A stretch of 44,496 bases of DNA from a virus: IMG/VR virus record IMGVR_UViG_3300039308_000031, positions 1 to 44,496 of that record; one strand, 5' to 3'. This document shows positions 18,919 to 26,906 of the stretch, piece by piece. The translations under genes were made by a program, and so were the position numbers. Under the pieces are notes generated by a model. That model made no database searches and was not told the DNA's origin. It saw nothing but the letters and a program-made list of their open reading frames with translations. Each line of letters starts with the position of its first letter. The stretch's first letter is position 1.

Positions 18919-19398
18919 ATGAAGAAAATTTTTACCTGCGCTCTTTTAATTTACTCGCTCGTGATGCTGACGGCTTGCCCGGCCAAATCGATCGAGACCG
19001 CCCGCGCGCAGTCGATGAGCATGGCGCGCTACGCGAACGCCGGCGTCGACATCACGCGCGATCTGTTCCGCGAAGGCGTCATTTCGCTCGCGCAAAAAGA
19101 TAAGATCGCCGACGGCTTTCTGAACCTGGCGAAAGCCGGGCAGCTGTTCGACGAGACGCTGGCGGCGATCGAAAAATCCTACGGCTCGAACGTGCCGCGG
19201 ACCGAGCTCGAAAAACTGTTCGAATCCTTCAACGGCATCGTCGTCGCGAAGTTTCTGGATCTCTTAAAGGAAATGAAGCTCGTCGGTTCCGGCTCGCGGC
19301 TCGGCGAAGTGATCGAAATCCTGCGAACGACGATTTTAGCCGCCGCGAAAATCTTCGGCAAAGCTTACGAGGTGCGGCAACAGATCGAGGCGATATGA
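18919..19398 (+). CDS. Lipoprotein of the lysis cassette
   Basis: The 159-residue protein starts MKKIFTCALLIYSL and has a lipobox LTAC near residue 20, so it should be lipid-modified and anchored, probably in the outer membrane. The mature part is helical (DITRDLFREGV, DGFLNLAKAGQ and a long C-terminal helix). In position it matches spanin-type genes, which disrupt the outer membrane at the end of lysis, but its length and helices are not typical of Rz1, so the role is open. The start follows AAATTTATG. It overlaps the next gene by ATGA. Confidence 0.75.
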   Translation: MKKIFTCALLIYSLVMLTACPAKSIETARAQSMSMARYANAGVDITRDLFREGVISLAQKDKIADGFLNLAKAGQLFDETLAAIEKSYGSNVPRTELEKLFESFNGIVVAKFLDLLKEMKLVGSGSRLGEVIEILRTTILAAAKIFGKAYEVRQQIEAI

Positions 19399-19550
19399 AC
19401 GAAAAAATCGAATTTTTAAAGCAGCTGATTTCGATCCTCGGCAACGTGACGCTCGCCGAAGCGGTCACCTGGGCCGAGGTGGAAGAGAACGCCCGGGCGC
19501 TGCGCGCCGAAGGGCACGAAGGGGAGACGGATGAAAACGGTATTTCATAA
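19395..19550 (+). CDS. Small hypothetical protein
   Basis: A 51-residue acidic frame begins at the ATGA overlap with the lipoprotein stop and overlaps the next gene by 20 bases. It is helical (EKIEFLKQLISILG, then a Glu/Ala-rich helix) and has no signal or membrane segment. The two overlaps support coupled translation within the lysis region. Function unknown. Confidence 0.55.
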   Translation: MNEKIEFLKQLISILGNVTLAEAVTWAEVEENARALRAEGHEGETDENGIS

Positions 19551-20295
19551 AGGTCTGATCCTTTGGGCGATCGTCGTCGCGCTGGTGATGGCGAGCCAGA
19601 TCTTTTCCGCGCCGAAAGGAAGCGCGAAAACGCCGCGCAAAGCAGTCGCAGCGAAAAGCATCGTAGCCGCGAAAAACGCCGGCATCTTCGACGCGATCGC
19701 GGCGCTTTTGAAAGCATTGACGTTTCAAAAGTCCGGGTACCGCGCCGTCGAAAAGAATGTTTTCGTCAATATGCCGGAAAAAATGCCGAAAGAATGGCTG
19801 ACACCCAAAAAAGCGAAAGTGCACAGCCTCGGAAAGCCGAGCGCGCTCGAGCTGCAAATCGTCGACGAAAAGATCTCCAAACAGATCGCGAATTTCGAAA
19901 AACCGTTCGACCGGTTCGCGCCCGCCGATTTCGGCAAAAAAGCGAAGAAATTCAAAAAGCACAGCGAGTATCGTTTCTGGCTGCTCGACGACGAAGGACG
20001 GGGGCGCATCGCGCCGGCGATTTCCGAATCGATCAAGGGCTGCCCGCTCGTCGCGACGTCCGCGTCGTCGACCGGCTACGCGTCGGGCGTCACCGGCGGC
20101 TTCGAAGTGACGAGCCGCGGCGTGAAAGCGATCTACCCGTTCATCGTCGTGCCGCGCCTTTCGCCGGCGCAACTCGCCGATCCGCGCTGCCGCGAGCATT
20201 GGGAAACGACGCTCGAAAACGAAATCGATCATTTTCTTGCGTCGAACAGCAGGAATTTATTCACGCAACCGGACGTTCACCCGTTCGACTGGTAA
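19531..20295 (+). CDS. Exported or membrane-anchored hypothetical protein
   Basis: The 254-residue protein has a hydrophobic N-terminal segment (residues 8-27) that is either a signal peptide or an anchor, then a basic linker and an acidic, mixed alpha/beta domain. I see no known family. The ribosome site is good (GGGGAG before the ATG). It overlaps the upstream small gene by 20 bases, so it belongs to the lysis/late block. An envelope function during lysis or exclusion is possible, but not shown by the sequence. Confidence 0.7.
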   Translation: MKTVFHKGLILWAIVVALVMASQIFSAPKGSAKTPRKAVAAKSIVAAKNAGIFDAIAALLKALTFQKSGYRAVEKNVFVNMPEKMPKEWLTPKKAKVHSLGKPSALELQIVDEKISKQIANFEKPFDRFAPADFGKKAKKFKKHSEYRFWLLDDEGRGRIAPAISESIKGCPLVATSASSTGYASGVTGGFEVTSRGVKAIYPFIVVPRLSPAQLADPRCREHWETTLENEIDHFLASNSRNLFTQPDVHPFDW

Positions 20296-20300
20296 TTTTT

Positions 20301-20471
20301 ATGCGAGCTTTAACCAGAGAAGAAATCGAAGCGATCAAAAAGGAATTCAAGCGGCACGCCAACGCCGACGAAGCGATCAAGTTCTGCCTCGGGCATCACA
20401 AGCTCGATTACTGGCATTACGAAGCCAGGCAAACGTTCGAGCGGGTCAAGCGGCAGGTGCTCGCGACTTAA
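20301..20471 (+). CDS. Small helical hypothetical protein
   Basis: The 56-residue product (MRALTREEIEAIKKEFKRH...) is helical and basic, with HKLDYWHYEARQTF near its middle. It starts after AATTTTTATG with no Shine-Dalgarno, 5 bases after the preceding stop. No family is recognised. About 90 bases with no gene follow. Confidence 0.6.
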   Translation: MRALTREEIEAIKKEFKRHANADEAIKFCLGHHKLDYWHYEARQTFERVKRQVLAT

Positions 20472-20560
20472 GAAGGTTTTCGGCATCGGGGTTCAAGGGG
20501 GCAAATCATGACATTACGGATAAGTAGATGGACAACAGAATGGAACAAGGAAACGTCCCC

Positions 20561-20749
20561 ATGAATTTTATACTCGCCGCCGCGAGCGCGCCGTTCGGCT
20601 TTTTCTCGCAGTTTCTCACGGCGCATATTTTTACGCCCGAAAACATCCCTTTCATCAGCGGCATTATTCTGCCGTGCGTTTTTTTCGCGATCGGCAAGGG
20701 CATCGACATCTTGTGGAAGATGCGGCAGGAACGGAGGGGCGGCAAATGA
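20561..20749 (+). CDS. Small membrane protein, holin-like
   Basis: I place the start at the ATG at 20561 (AAGGA 9 bases upstream), giving 62 residues; an upstream ATG at 20528 in frame is the alternative. The product has two hydrophobic segments (about 4-20 and 26-45) and a basic tail (RQERRGGK), the topology of small phage holins or antiholins. Its stop overlaps the next start by ATGA. With the protein at 18618 it makes at least two membrane proteins in the lysis block. Confidence 0.6.
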   Translation: MNFILAAASAPFGFFSQFLTAHIFTPENIPFISGIILPCVFFAIGKGIDILWKMRQERRGGK

Positions 20750-20856
20750 GCTGGAAAACCGAGGTCGTTTTGGCTTTCGTCTCCGCGCTGCTGATCGGCG
20801 GCGCGCTGTTCGGCGCGATCCTTCTGCTCGCCGACAAGATCTCGAGGATGCCGTGA
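20746..20856 (+). CDS. Very small membrane protein
   Basis: The 36-residue product starts at an ATGA overlap and is almost wholly one transmembrane helix (VVLAFVSALLIGGALFGAIL) with a short polar end. Its stop overlaps the GTG start of the next gene (GTGA). A role with the neighbouring holin-like protein is plausible. Confidence 0.6.
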   Translation: MSWKTEVVLAFVSALLIGGALFGAILLLADKISRMP

Positions 20857-21077
20857 CGGAGAGCTTCTTTTTGAAAAACAAACGCGTCGCGACGCAACTG
20901 ACGGAAGCCCAGAGCTTCGCGGTCGAGCTCGAGGCTTTCGCCGTTGTTCGGTTCAGGTACCGAACGGACGAGAAGACGATCGAGCTGCCGATATCGACGA
21001 CGTTTTTGAGGATGAATTACTCGAGAGTGAGAAATTATCTCGATCACTGCATCCGGCATTACCTGGCGAAAAAATGA
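20853..21077 (+). CDS. KTSC-like small hypothetical protein
   Basis: The 74-residue protein starts at GTG, overlapping the previous stop as GTGA, and ends in an ATGA overlap with the next gene. It has beta strands with FAVVRFRYRTDEKTIEL and a C-terminal helix, a layout loosely like small KTSC-type domains, though I cannot confirm the family. The two overlaps argue strongly that it is translated. It links the lysis block with the head block. Confidence 0.55.
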   Translation: MTESFFLKNKRVATQLTEAQSFAVELEAFAVVRFRYRTDEKTIELPISTTFLRMNYSRVRNYLDHCIRHYLAKK

Positions 21078-21664
21078 TCGGTTTTTCAATCAAGAAGAAT
21101 TTTACGAAGGCGCAGATCGCGAAGCAGTTGCCGTTCGCGACCGCCAAAGCTTTGACCGCGACCGCTAAAGACGCGCAAAAGGACGTCGTCGATTCGCTCG
21201 ACGATAAATTCACGCTGCGCAACAACTGGTGGAAGCCGAACACACCGCTCGGCATCAAGGTCAGATCGGCGAAAAAGACGAACCTTCAGGCGGAAGTCGG
21301 CACGAACTTTGACGCGCTCGAAAAATTCGAAACCGGCAAAGATAAAATCCCTTTCGGAAGGTATATTGCCATTCCGACCTCGAACGTACGCCGAAATAAA
21401 CGGCAGATTATTCAAAAAGGACAACGCCCGAAAAACCTACGCCGAGCTTTTATTCTCGTAACGCGAAAAAACAAAGTTCCGATGCTTTTCCAACGGCGCG
21501 GACGAGGCAGGAAAAGCGACATTTTTGCGATGTATCGACTGGAAGAACGTGTCAAAATACGCAAAAATTCGCCGGTCGTCGAGCCGGCTTTGAAATCGAT
21601 CCGCGCGAACCTGAACAAGAATTTCATGAAATCGCTCGACGAGGCTTTGAGAACGGCGAAATAA
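21074..21664 (+). CDS. Probable minor virion protein (gpZ-like)
   Basis: The 196-residue basic protein begins with an Ala-rich helix (PFATAKALTATAKDAQKDV) and has FTLRNNWWKPN, a segment seen in minor tail or head-tail proteins of the gpZ kind, followed by beta strands and a basic C-terminus. Its place before the small terminase is unusual for a tail protein, where gpZ normally follows the portal block. The start overlaps the previous stop (ATGA). I call it a structural protein with moderate confidence. Confidence 0.5.
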   Translation: MIGFSIKKNFTKAQIAKQLPFATAKALTATAKDAQKDVVDSLDDKFTLRNNWWKPNTPLGIKVRSAKKTNLQAEVGTNFDALEKFETGKDKIPFGRYIAIPTSNVRRNKRQIIQKGQRPKNLRRAFILVTRKNKVPMLFQRRGRGRKSDIFAMYRLEERVKIRKNSPVVEPALKSIRANLNKNFMKSLDEALRTAK

Positions 21665-21665
21665 T

Positions 21666-22202
21666 ATGGCGAAAAATGCAGCAAAAAAGCCGGTTTCTGA
21701 AATAAAACCGGCAAATTCCAAGAAGAATCCCGATAATTCGCCCGAAATCGTCGGGAATTTTTATTCCATTTCCGCATTATCGAGAAAATTCAAGCTCGAC
21801 CGCGCGACAGTGCGCGAACGACTCGAAAAAGCCGAGATCAAGCCGAAATCCGTTAAAGAAAAAGAAAAGCTTTACCTGCTCGAAGACGTCGAGATCGTGC
21901 TTTTGCAGAGCGAGCTGAACGAAGCGAAACTGCGCAAGATCGACGCCGAAGCGGAACTGAAAGAGCTCGAAGTCAAGAAAAAGCTCGGCGAATTCGGATC
22001 GGTCGCCGAGTTTACGGAAATCACGCAGAAGATTTTCGGTCAGCTCTTCAAAAAGATCGTCGTGCAGATGCCGGGCCGCATCGCATCGCGCCTGCATAAC
22101 GCGAATTCGTCGGCCGACGTCGCCGCGCTGCTGAAAAAAGAAGCCGGCAAAGAATTCGACGAGCTGCGCGAAAATTTCGAGGAATATCTGGGAATCAAAT
22201 GA
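21666..22202 (+). CDS. Terminase small subunit, Nu1-like
   Basis: The 178-residue protein has a winged HTH at residues 32-75 (SISALSRKFKLDRATVRERL then the wing with LEDVEIV), a long coiled helix (residues 78-110) and a C-terminal part that in Nu1-type proteins binds the large subunit. It recognises the packaging site and recruits TerL. The stop overlaps the TerL start by 4 bases (ATGA), as usual for terminase pairs. The recognised cos or pac site cannot be located from the sequence alone. Confidence 0.88.
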   Translation: MAKNAAKKPVSEIKPANSKKNPDNSPEIVGNFYSISALSRKFKLDRATVRERLEKAEIKPKSVKEKEKLYLLEDVEIVLLQSELNEAKLRKIDAEAELKELEVKKKLGEFGSVAEFTEITQKIFGQLFKKIVVQMPGRIASRLHNANSSADVAALLKKEAGKEFDELRENFEEYLGIK

Positions 22203-24166
22203 CGTCGCCCGCGATAAAAAAAGCCGTTTCTCAGGGGCTGCGGCTCGCCGTTCCCGAAACCGACCTGACCGTTTCCGAGTGGGCGGAAAAATACCGTTTC
22301 GTTCCGGCGGAACGCGTCGCCAACCCCGCGCTCGCCGGCAGGTGGCGGAACGACCGCACGCCGTATCTCGTCGAGATCATGGACGCCGTCACTTCGCCCG
22401 GCATCAACGAGATCGTTTTCGTCAAAAGCGCGCAGGTCGGCGGCACCGAGTTCATCAACAACGTGATCGGGTATTACACGCACATCGACCCGGCGACGAT
22501 CCTTTACGTCTGCGAGACCGAGCCGAAGGCGCGCGCCTGGTCGGTCGAATGCTTCGCGCCGATGATCCGCGACACGCCCGTGCTCGCGTCGATTTTCGGC
22601 GTCGCGAAATCCAGGGATTCCACGAACCAGATCGAATCGAAAAGCTTTCCCGGCGGTCACTTCGCGCTCGCGTGGGCGACTTCTCCTTCGACTTTGTCGT
22701 CGCGCCCGGTCCGGGTGCTGCTTCGGGACGAAACCGACGCGCACGAATCGACGAAAGAAGGCGACCCGCTCGAGCTCTCGGAAGCGCGCACGAAAACCGC
22801 CGGCGACCAGCGCAAAGTGATCGACGTCTCGACGCCGCGCAACGCTTCCGCCGAAGACAACCTTTCGACGATCGAGCGGAGGTTCGAGAATTCGACGCGC
22901 GAAAAGTTCTTCGTGCCGTGCCCGCACTGCGACGAATACCAGGTCCTGCAGTGGGCGAACGTGCGCTGGGACGAAGCGCCGGAATTCGCCTACTACGCGT
23001 GCGACGCTTCCGGCTGCGTGATCGAAAACGACGACAAGGAATATATGCTCGAGCGCGGAGAATGGCGCTCGACGAATTCGGATTATTCCGGCAACCGCCG
23101 CGGCTTCTGGATCAACGAAATTTACTCGCCGTTCACGACCTGGGGACAGATGGCGTGCGCCTTTCTCGAAGCGAAAAGAAATCCCGATCCGGAGCAGCTG
23201 AAAGCGTTCACGAACACGCGCCTCGCCGAATCCTGGAAGGTTTTGGACGAAAAGATCGATTACGCCGATCTTCACTTCATCAAAGAAGATTACGACGCGG
23301 AAGTGCCCGACGGCGTTCTGCTGCTGACGGCGGCGGTCGACGTGCAGGGCAATCGCCTCGAATGCGAGGTTCTCGGCTGGGGCATGGACCGCGAAACGTG
23401 GTCGATCGATTACAAGGTTTTCCCGGGCGACCCGTCGGAGCCGGCGGTCTGGGAAGAATTGCGCGATTATTTAGTGCGGGAATTCGAAGGCCGGGAAACC
23501 AGTTTCAAGGTCAAAGCTGTCTGCATCGATTCGGGCGGTCATCACGCGCAGGAAGTTTACCGGTTCTGCCGCGCGAACGCCGGTCGCCGCTTCTGGGCGG
23601 TCAAAGGCTTGTCGACGCCCGGCAATCCGATCGCGCCGAAAAAGCCGTCCGTAGTCGGCAAGGAAAAGTACCGCCTCTGGGGCATCGGCACGGAAGCCGC
23701 GAAGGACATCATCTTCGCGCAGCTCAAAAAACAGATCAAAGGCGAGGGCGACGAAGAGCATCTCGACATCGCCGGCGGCGGTCCCGGATTCTGCCATTTT
23801 CCGTCGGACAGAGATCCGGATTATTTCAAGCAGCTGTGTGCCGAGAAGAAAATCACGAAGATGGTGCGCGGGCGCACCGTCCATTACTGGGCGAAAGTTT
23901 CGGAAAACGCGCGCAACGAGGCGCTCGATCTGCGCGTTTATAATCTCGCCGCTTTTCATATCCTGAATCCGGATATGAAGTCTTACCGGTCCGCCGTTCG
24001 CCGCCGGCGCGAGGAAAACAAACCGGAAACCGAAGAATCAATTGACCATAGAAAAAATAATCCGCCGGAAGAAACTAATCTTGAACGTAAACCCGCGCCG
24101 CGCACTCAGCGCGCAAAAGGATTCGTAAGCGGCGGTCGCGGCAAAGGGTTTGTCGGAAATTATTAA
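22199..24166 (+). CDS. Terminase large subunit, GpA family
   Basis: The 655-residue protein matches the lambda gpA family: an N-terminal adaptor, the ATPase with the P-loop variant KSAQVGGTE (about residues 76-84) and the acidic motif VLLRDETD (about 173-180), a CPHCDEY zinc-like segment near residue 240, and the nuclease with TAAVDVQGNRLE near residue 375. It powers packaging and cuts the concatemer, presumably at cos. The last 50 residues are a charged tail whose codons include a copy of the phage-specific promoter motif, so the DNA there serves two purposes. Confidence 0.95.
   Translation: MTSPAIKKAVSQGLRLAVPETDLTVSEWAEKYRFVPAERVANPALAGRWRNDRTPYLVEIMDAVTSPGINEIVFVKSAQVGGTEFINNVIGYYTHIDPATILYVCETEPKARAWSVECFAPMIRDTPVLASIFGVAKSRDSTNQIESKSFPGGHFALAWATSPSTLSSRPVRVLLRDETDAHESTKEGDPLELSEARTKTAGDQRKVIDVSTPRNASAEDNLSTIERRFENSTREKFFVPCPHCDEYQVLQWANVRWDEAPEFAYYACDASGCVIENDDKEYMLERGEWRSTNSDYSGNRRGFWINEIYSPFTTWGQMACAFLEAKRNPDPEQLKAFTNTRLAESWKVLDEKIDYADLHFIKEDYDAEVPDGVLLLTAAVDVQGNRLECEVLGWGMDRETWSIDYKVFPGDPSEPAVWEELRDYLVREFEGRETSFKVKAVCIDSGGHHAQEVYRFCRANAGRRFWAVKGLSTPGNPIAPKKPSVVGKEKYRLWGIGTEAAKDIIFAQLKKQIKGEGDEEHLDIAGGGPGFCHFPSDRDPDYFKQLCAEKKITKMVRGRTVHYWAKVSENARNEALDLRVYNLAAFHILNPDMKSYRSAVRRRREENKPETEESIDHRKNNPPEETNLERKPAPRTQRAKGFVSGGRGKGFVGNY
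24042..24081 (+). promoter_or_regulatory. Phage-specific promoter copy 3, within terL
   Basis: TTGACCATAGAAAAAATAA (24042-24060) followed by TAATCT (24076-24081), 28 bases after TTGACC. Read in the terminase frame it encodes IDHRKN, unlike copy 1, so the shared bases are not due to protein similarity. Predicted start near 24088, about 80 bases before the next gene. Confidence 0.6.
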
Positions 24167-24439
24167 ATGAAATTCTTTACGCCCATCGAAAATTTTACGC
24201 ATTTCGCCCGATTTTATCGGGTGCCTTGCTATTTACGTTTCGAAGACGACGGCGAGCCCGTAATCGCCGGAACGAACCTTTTTTTCGAATGGATGCTGAC
24301 TTTCATGACCTGGTTTCACAACACCATTGTCGAGCGGGGCGCGCAGTTTTTTGCTTTTATTCTACAGCGCGAATACGAGCCCGGTTTTCCGATCATGGTT
24401 TGGGAAATGGATTTCGACTCTGAGGTGATAGAAGAATAA
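24167..24439 (+). CDS. Hypothetical protein between terminase and gpW-like gene
   Basis: A 90-residue acidic protein rich in Phe and Trp (FFEWMLTFMTWFHNT), with no signal peptide or recognised domain. It starts directly after the terminase stop and is followed 1 base later by the gpW-like gene. Genes at this place sometimes encode head completion or assembly factors. The aromatic stretch could be a membrane-associated or packed helix. No function can be given. Confidence 0.65.
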   Translation: MKFFTPIENFTHFARFYRVPCYLRFEDDGEPVIAGTNLFFEWMLTFMTWFHNTIVERGAQFFAFILQREYEPGFPIMVWEMDFDSEVIEE

Positions 24440-24440
24440 A

Positions 24441-25004
24441 ATGCGCAGCGCAGTCGTTAAAGAATTCACTATCGGCGAAAGCCTGTCCTGGGAAAAATCG
24501 TTTTCCGATTATCCCGCGTCCGACGGCTGGACCGTAACGTATTATTTTCGCGGCGCCGGCACCGGTTTCGACGTCGTCGGAACTGCGAGCGGCGACGATT
24601 TCGAATTTACGGTCGCAGGGACCGTGACGGCGGGCTGCGCAGCCGGAAAATATTATTACCAGGCGTTCGCGACTAAAGGCAGCGAATCTTTCCTCGTCGA
24701 TAAGGGCGAAGCGAACGTTCTGACCGGTTTCGGCTCGGTCGCGACCGGCACGACCGTCGATAACCGCTCGGAAGTGAAAAAGACGCTCGACGCGATCGAC
24801 GCCCGCCTTCAGGGCGACGTCACGCGCGGCGTTTTGGAATACACGATCGCCGACCGCCAGCTGCAGCGTTACAGCCTGAAAGAGCTCGCCGAGCTTCGGA
24901 AAGTTTACGCGAGCCTTTACGCGCAGGAATTGCAGGCTGAAAACGCGAAGAAAGGCGGCAGCCTGATCAAGAATCATTACGTGAAATTTAATAACCCGCG
25001 ATAG
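24441..25004 (+). CDS. Head-tail joining protein, gpW-like C-terminus with N-terminal beta domain
   Basis: Residues 120-187 resemble lambda gpW: a helix, then ADRQLQRYSLKELAELRKVY and a final helix with a short end. gpW plugs the portal and prepares the head for the tail. Residues 1-115 form a beta-sandwich-like domain (GWTVTYYFRGAG..., KYYYQAFATKG), not present in gpW itself, which may decorate the connector. The gene lies between TerL and portal, where gpW lies in lambda. The domain split is judged by eye. Confidence 0.7.
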   Translation: MRSAVVKEFTIGESLSWEKSFSDYPASDGWTVTYYFRGAGTGFDVVGTASGDDFEFTVAGTVTAGCAAGKYYYQAFATKGSESFLVDKGEANVLTGFGSVATGTTVDNRSEVKKTLDAIDARLQGDVTRGVLEYTIADRQLQRYSLKELAELRKVYASLYAQELQAENAKKGGSLIKNHYVKFNNPR

Positions 25005-25007
25005 TTT

Positions 25008-26825
25008 ATGTCGAACCAACTGCAAAAATATTCAAATCAATCGCCGGTTTCGCGATGGTTTTCTAGCGCGCGAAATCAGTTGCAGCGCATGGTCTCGATG
25101 TCGCCGGTTGCGAGGTTTTTCGGCTTTAAAAAGGCATTGAAGCGGCGTTTCAAAGCGGCGCAGCGCAATCGCTTGACTGCGGACTGGTTGTATTCGCCGA
25201 CCTCGACTAATCAGATCCTTTACGGCGATCTCCGACAACTGCGCCAACGCTCGCGCGATTTGGCGCGAAACGATCCATACGCGAAAAAATTTTTTCGGCT
25301 GGTCCGCAACAACGTCATCGGCAAAGGGGTAACGCTTCAGGTACGACCGAGCGGCACATCGCTCAAATCAGACGCCGCGCTTTCAAAAAAGGTAGAAACG
25401 TCGTTTTACAATTGGGGCAAAAAGGAAACCTGTTCGACCAGCACTAAATTGTCGTGGATCGCCGCGCAGCAGCTCTTCATCATGCACGTCGCGCGCGACG
25501 GCGAAGCGCTCGTGCGGTTCGTTTACGATAAAAACAACAAATTCGGCTTTTCCTTGAAATTCTATAATCCGGCATGGCTCGACGAAACATACACCGACAC
25601 ATTGCCGAACGGCAACCGCGTCATCATGTCCGTCGAGGTCGACGAATTCGACCGACCGGTCGCGTATTACCTGACGCAGCCCGCCGGAGAGTTCCCGCAC
25701 CGCAAACAGCCGCGTTACCGCACGCGCGTGCCTTCAGAGCAGATCCTGCACAAATTCTTGATCGAGGAAGACGAGGACCAAGCGCGCGGCATCCCGTGGC
25801 TGCATGCCGCAATGATCCGCTTCAAGCATTTCGAAGGGTACGAGGAAGCCGAGATAATCGGCAAACGCGCCGAGGCTTGCCAGATGGCGTTTATCGTACC
25901 GCCCGAAGATACAACGCAGCAGACGACCGCCGAGTCCGAAGACGAGGAGGGACGTCGCGTTCAGCCGATTCAGGAGCTGGAACCGGGAGCGATCGCCGAG
26001 CTGCCGCCCGGGTACGACGTCAAGAATTTCAATCCGAAACAGGACGGCGGCGCGCCGGATTTCAAAAAGTCCGTGCTACGTTCGATCGCCGCCGCCGGCG
26101 ATGTTTCTTATCACAGCTTGGCGGGCGACCTGGAAGCCGTGAATTTTTCTTCCGCTCGAATCGGTTCTTTGGAAGAGCGCGACAATTATTCGGCGCTGCA
26201 GGTCTTTGTTATAGAGAATTTCTGCGAGCCGGTTTACGCGGCGTGGCTCGAATCGGCGTTTTTGTCGGGCGCTCTGCAGATCTCCGCAAAGGATTTGGAG
26301 CGCGTGAATGAACCGATGTTCCGGGGGCGCGGCTGGTCGTGGGTAAATCCGAAGGACGACGCGGACGCAGCCGTCACGGGACTCGAAAACGGCTTTATGA
26401 CGCTGACCGATATTTTAGCCGAGAAAGGGATCGACATCGAAGATCATTTCGAGACGCTGAAAAAAGAAAAAGCGCTGGCAAAAAAATACGGCATCGTTCT
26501 CAAACACGGCAATCCGGAAAACCCTGACGCTTCTGACGAGCCGATTGAAAACGAACTGGACCCGATCGAAATCATCAAACGCGAAGCCGATGCTTACGGC
26601 GTCGCCGTCCGCGCCGGCGCGATCACGCCGCAGACCGACGATGAAAAGGTGTTTCGTGAAAAAATGGTTCTTCCCGAGATGAGTCCCGAAGCTCAAAAAG
26701 CCTGGCAGGAAGATGGTGGCGTTCGGCGACCGATCACGCTCGCCAGTTCCGACGGCTCGCATCCGGCTTCTAATGGCAATTCCGATACGACGGACGCCGA
26801 AAAGGAAGATAAATCGGGAGATTAA
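25008..26825 (+). CDS. Portal protein, lambda gpB family
   Basis: The 605-residue protein has the gpB-type portal signature: DLARNDPYAKKFFRLVRNNVIG, then GEALVRFVYD, the SEQILHKFLIEEDEDQARGIPWLHA segment, ELPPGYDVKNFNP and GDLEAVNFSSARIG. It forms the dodecameric channel through which DNA enters and to which the tail joins. The C-terminal 100 residues are acidic and variable. The start follows ATAGTTTATG, without Shine-Dalgarno. The gene is 3 bases after the gpW-like gene. Confidence 0.95.
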   Translation: MSNQLQKYSNQSPVSRWFSSARNQLQRMVSMSPVARFFGFKKALKRRFKAAQRNRLTADWLYSPTSTNQILYGDLRQLRQRSRDLARNDPYAKKFFRLVRNNVIGKGVTLQVRPSGTSLKSDAALSKKVETSFYNWGKKETCSTSTKLSWIAAQQLFIMHVARDGEALVRFVYDKNNKFGFSLKFYNPAWLDETYTDTLPNGNRVIMSVEVDEFDRPVAYYLTQPAGEFPHRKQPRYRTRVPSEQILHKFLIEEDEDQARGIPWLHAAMIRFKHFEGYEEAEIIGKRAEACQMAFIVPPEDTTQQTTAESEDEEGRRVQPIQELEPGAIAELPPGYDVKNFNPKQDGGAPDFKKSVLRSIAAAGDVSYHSLAGDLEAVNFSSARIGSLEERDNYSALQVFVIENFCEPVYAAWLESAFLSGALQISAKDLERVNEPMFRGRGWSWVNPKDDADAAVTGLENGFMTLTDILAEKGIDIEDHFETLKKEKALAKKYGIVLKHGNPENPDASDEPIENELDPIEIIKREADAYGVAVRAGAITPQTDDEKVFREKMVLPEMSPEAQKAWQEDGGVRRPITLASSDGSHPASNGNSDTTDAEKEDKSGD

Positions 26826-26833
26826 AATCCTTT

Positions 26834-26873
26834 TTGACCATAGAAAAAATAAAATCTCTCTCTGTCATAAATT
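26834..26873 (+). promoter_or_regulatory. Phage-specific promoter copy 4, ahead of the capsid gene
   Basis: TTGACCATAGAAAAAATAA (26834-26852) followed by TAAATT (26868-26873), 28 bases after TTGACC, in the gap between portal and capsid genes. The predicted start is near 26880, so the mRNA would begin with the hairpin at 26878-26905. Confidence 0.78.
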
Positions 26874-26877
26874 AATA

Positions 26878-26905
26878 GTCGAAGGTGTAAATCTTCGGCT
26901 TTTTC
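26878..26905 (+). other. Terminator-like hairpin immediately before the capsid start codon
   Basis: GTCGAAG (26878-26884) pairs with CTTCGGC (26893-26899, one G-U), followed by TTTTTC and then the ATG at 26907. It may stop transcription from the portal gene or form a stabilising 5' hairpin on the capsid mRNA started at about 26880. Confidence 0.6.
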
Positions 26906-26906
26906 T

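Noticed and set aside
22040-23275. 411-codon minus-strand frame opposite the large terminase.
   Set aside because: Antisense frame in a GC-rich gene; Arg/Val/Asp-rich translation without motifs, while the plus strand encodes a full terminase.
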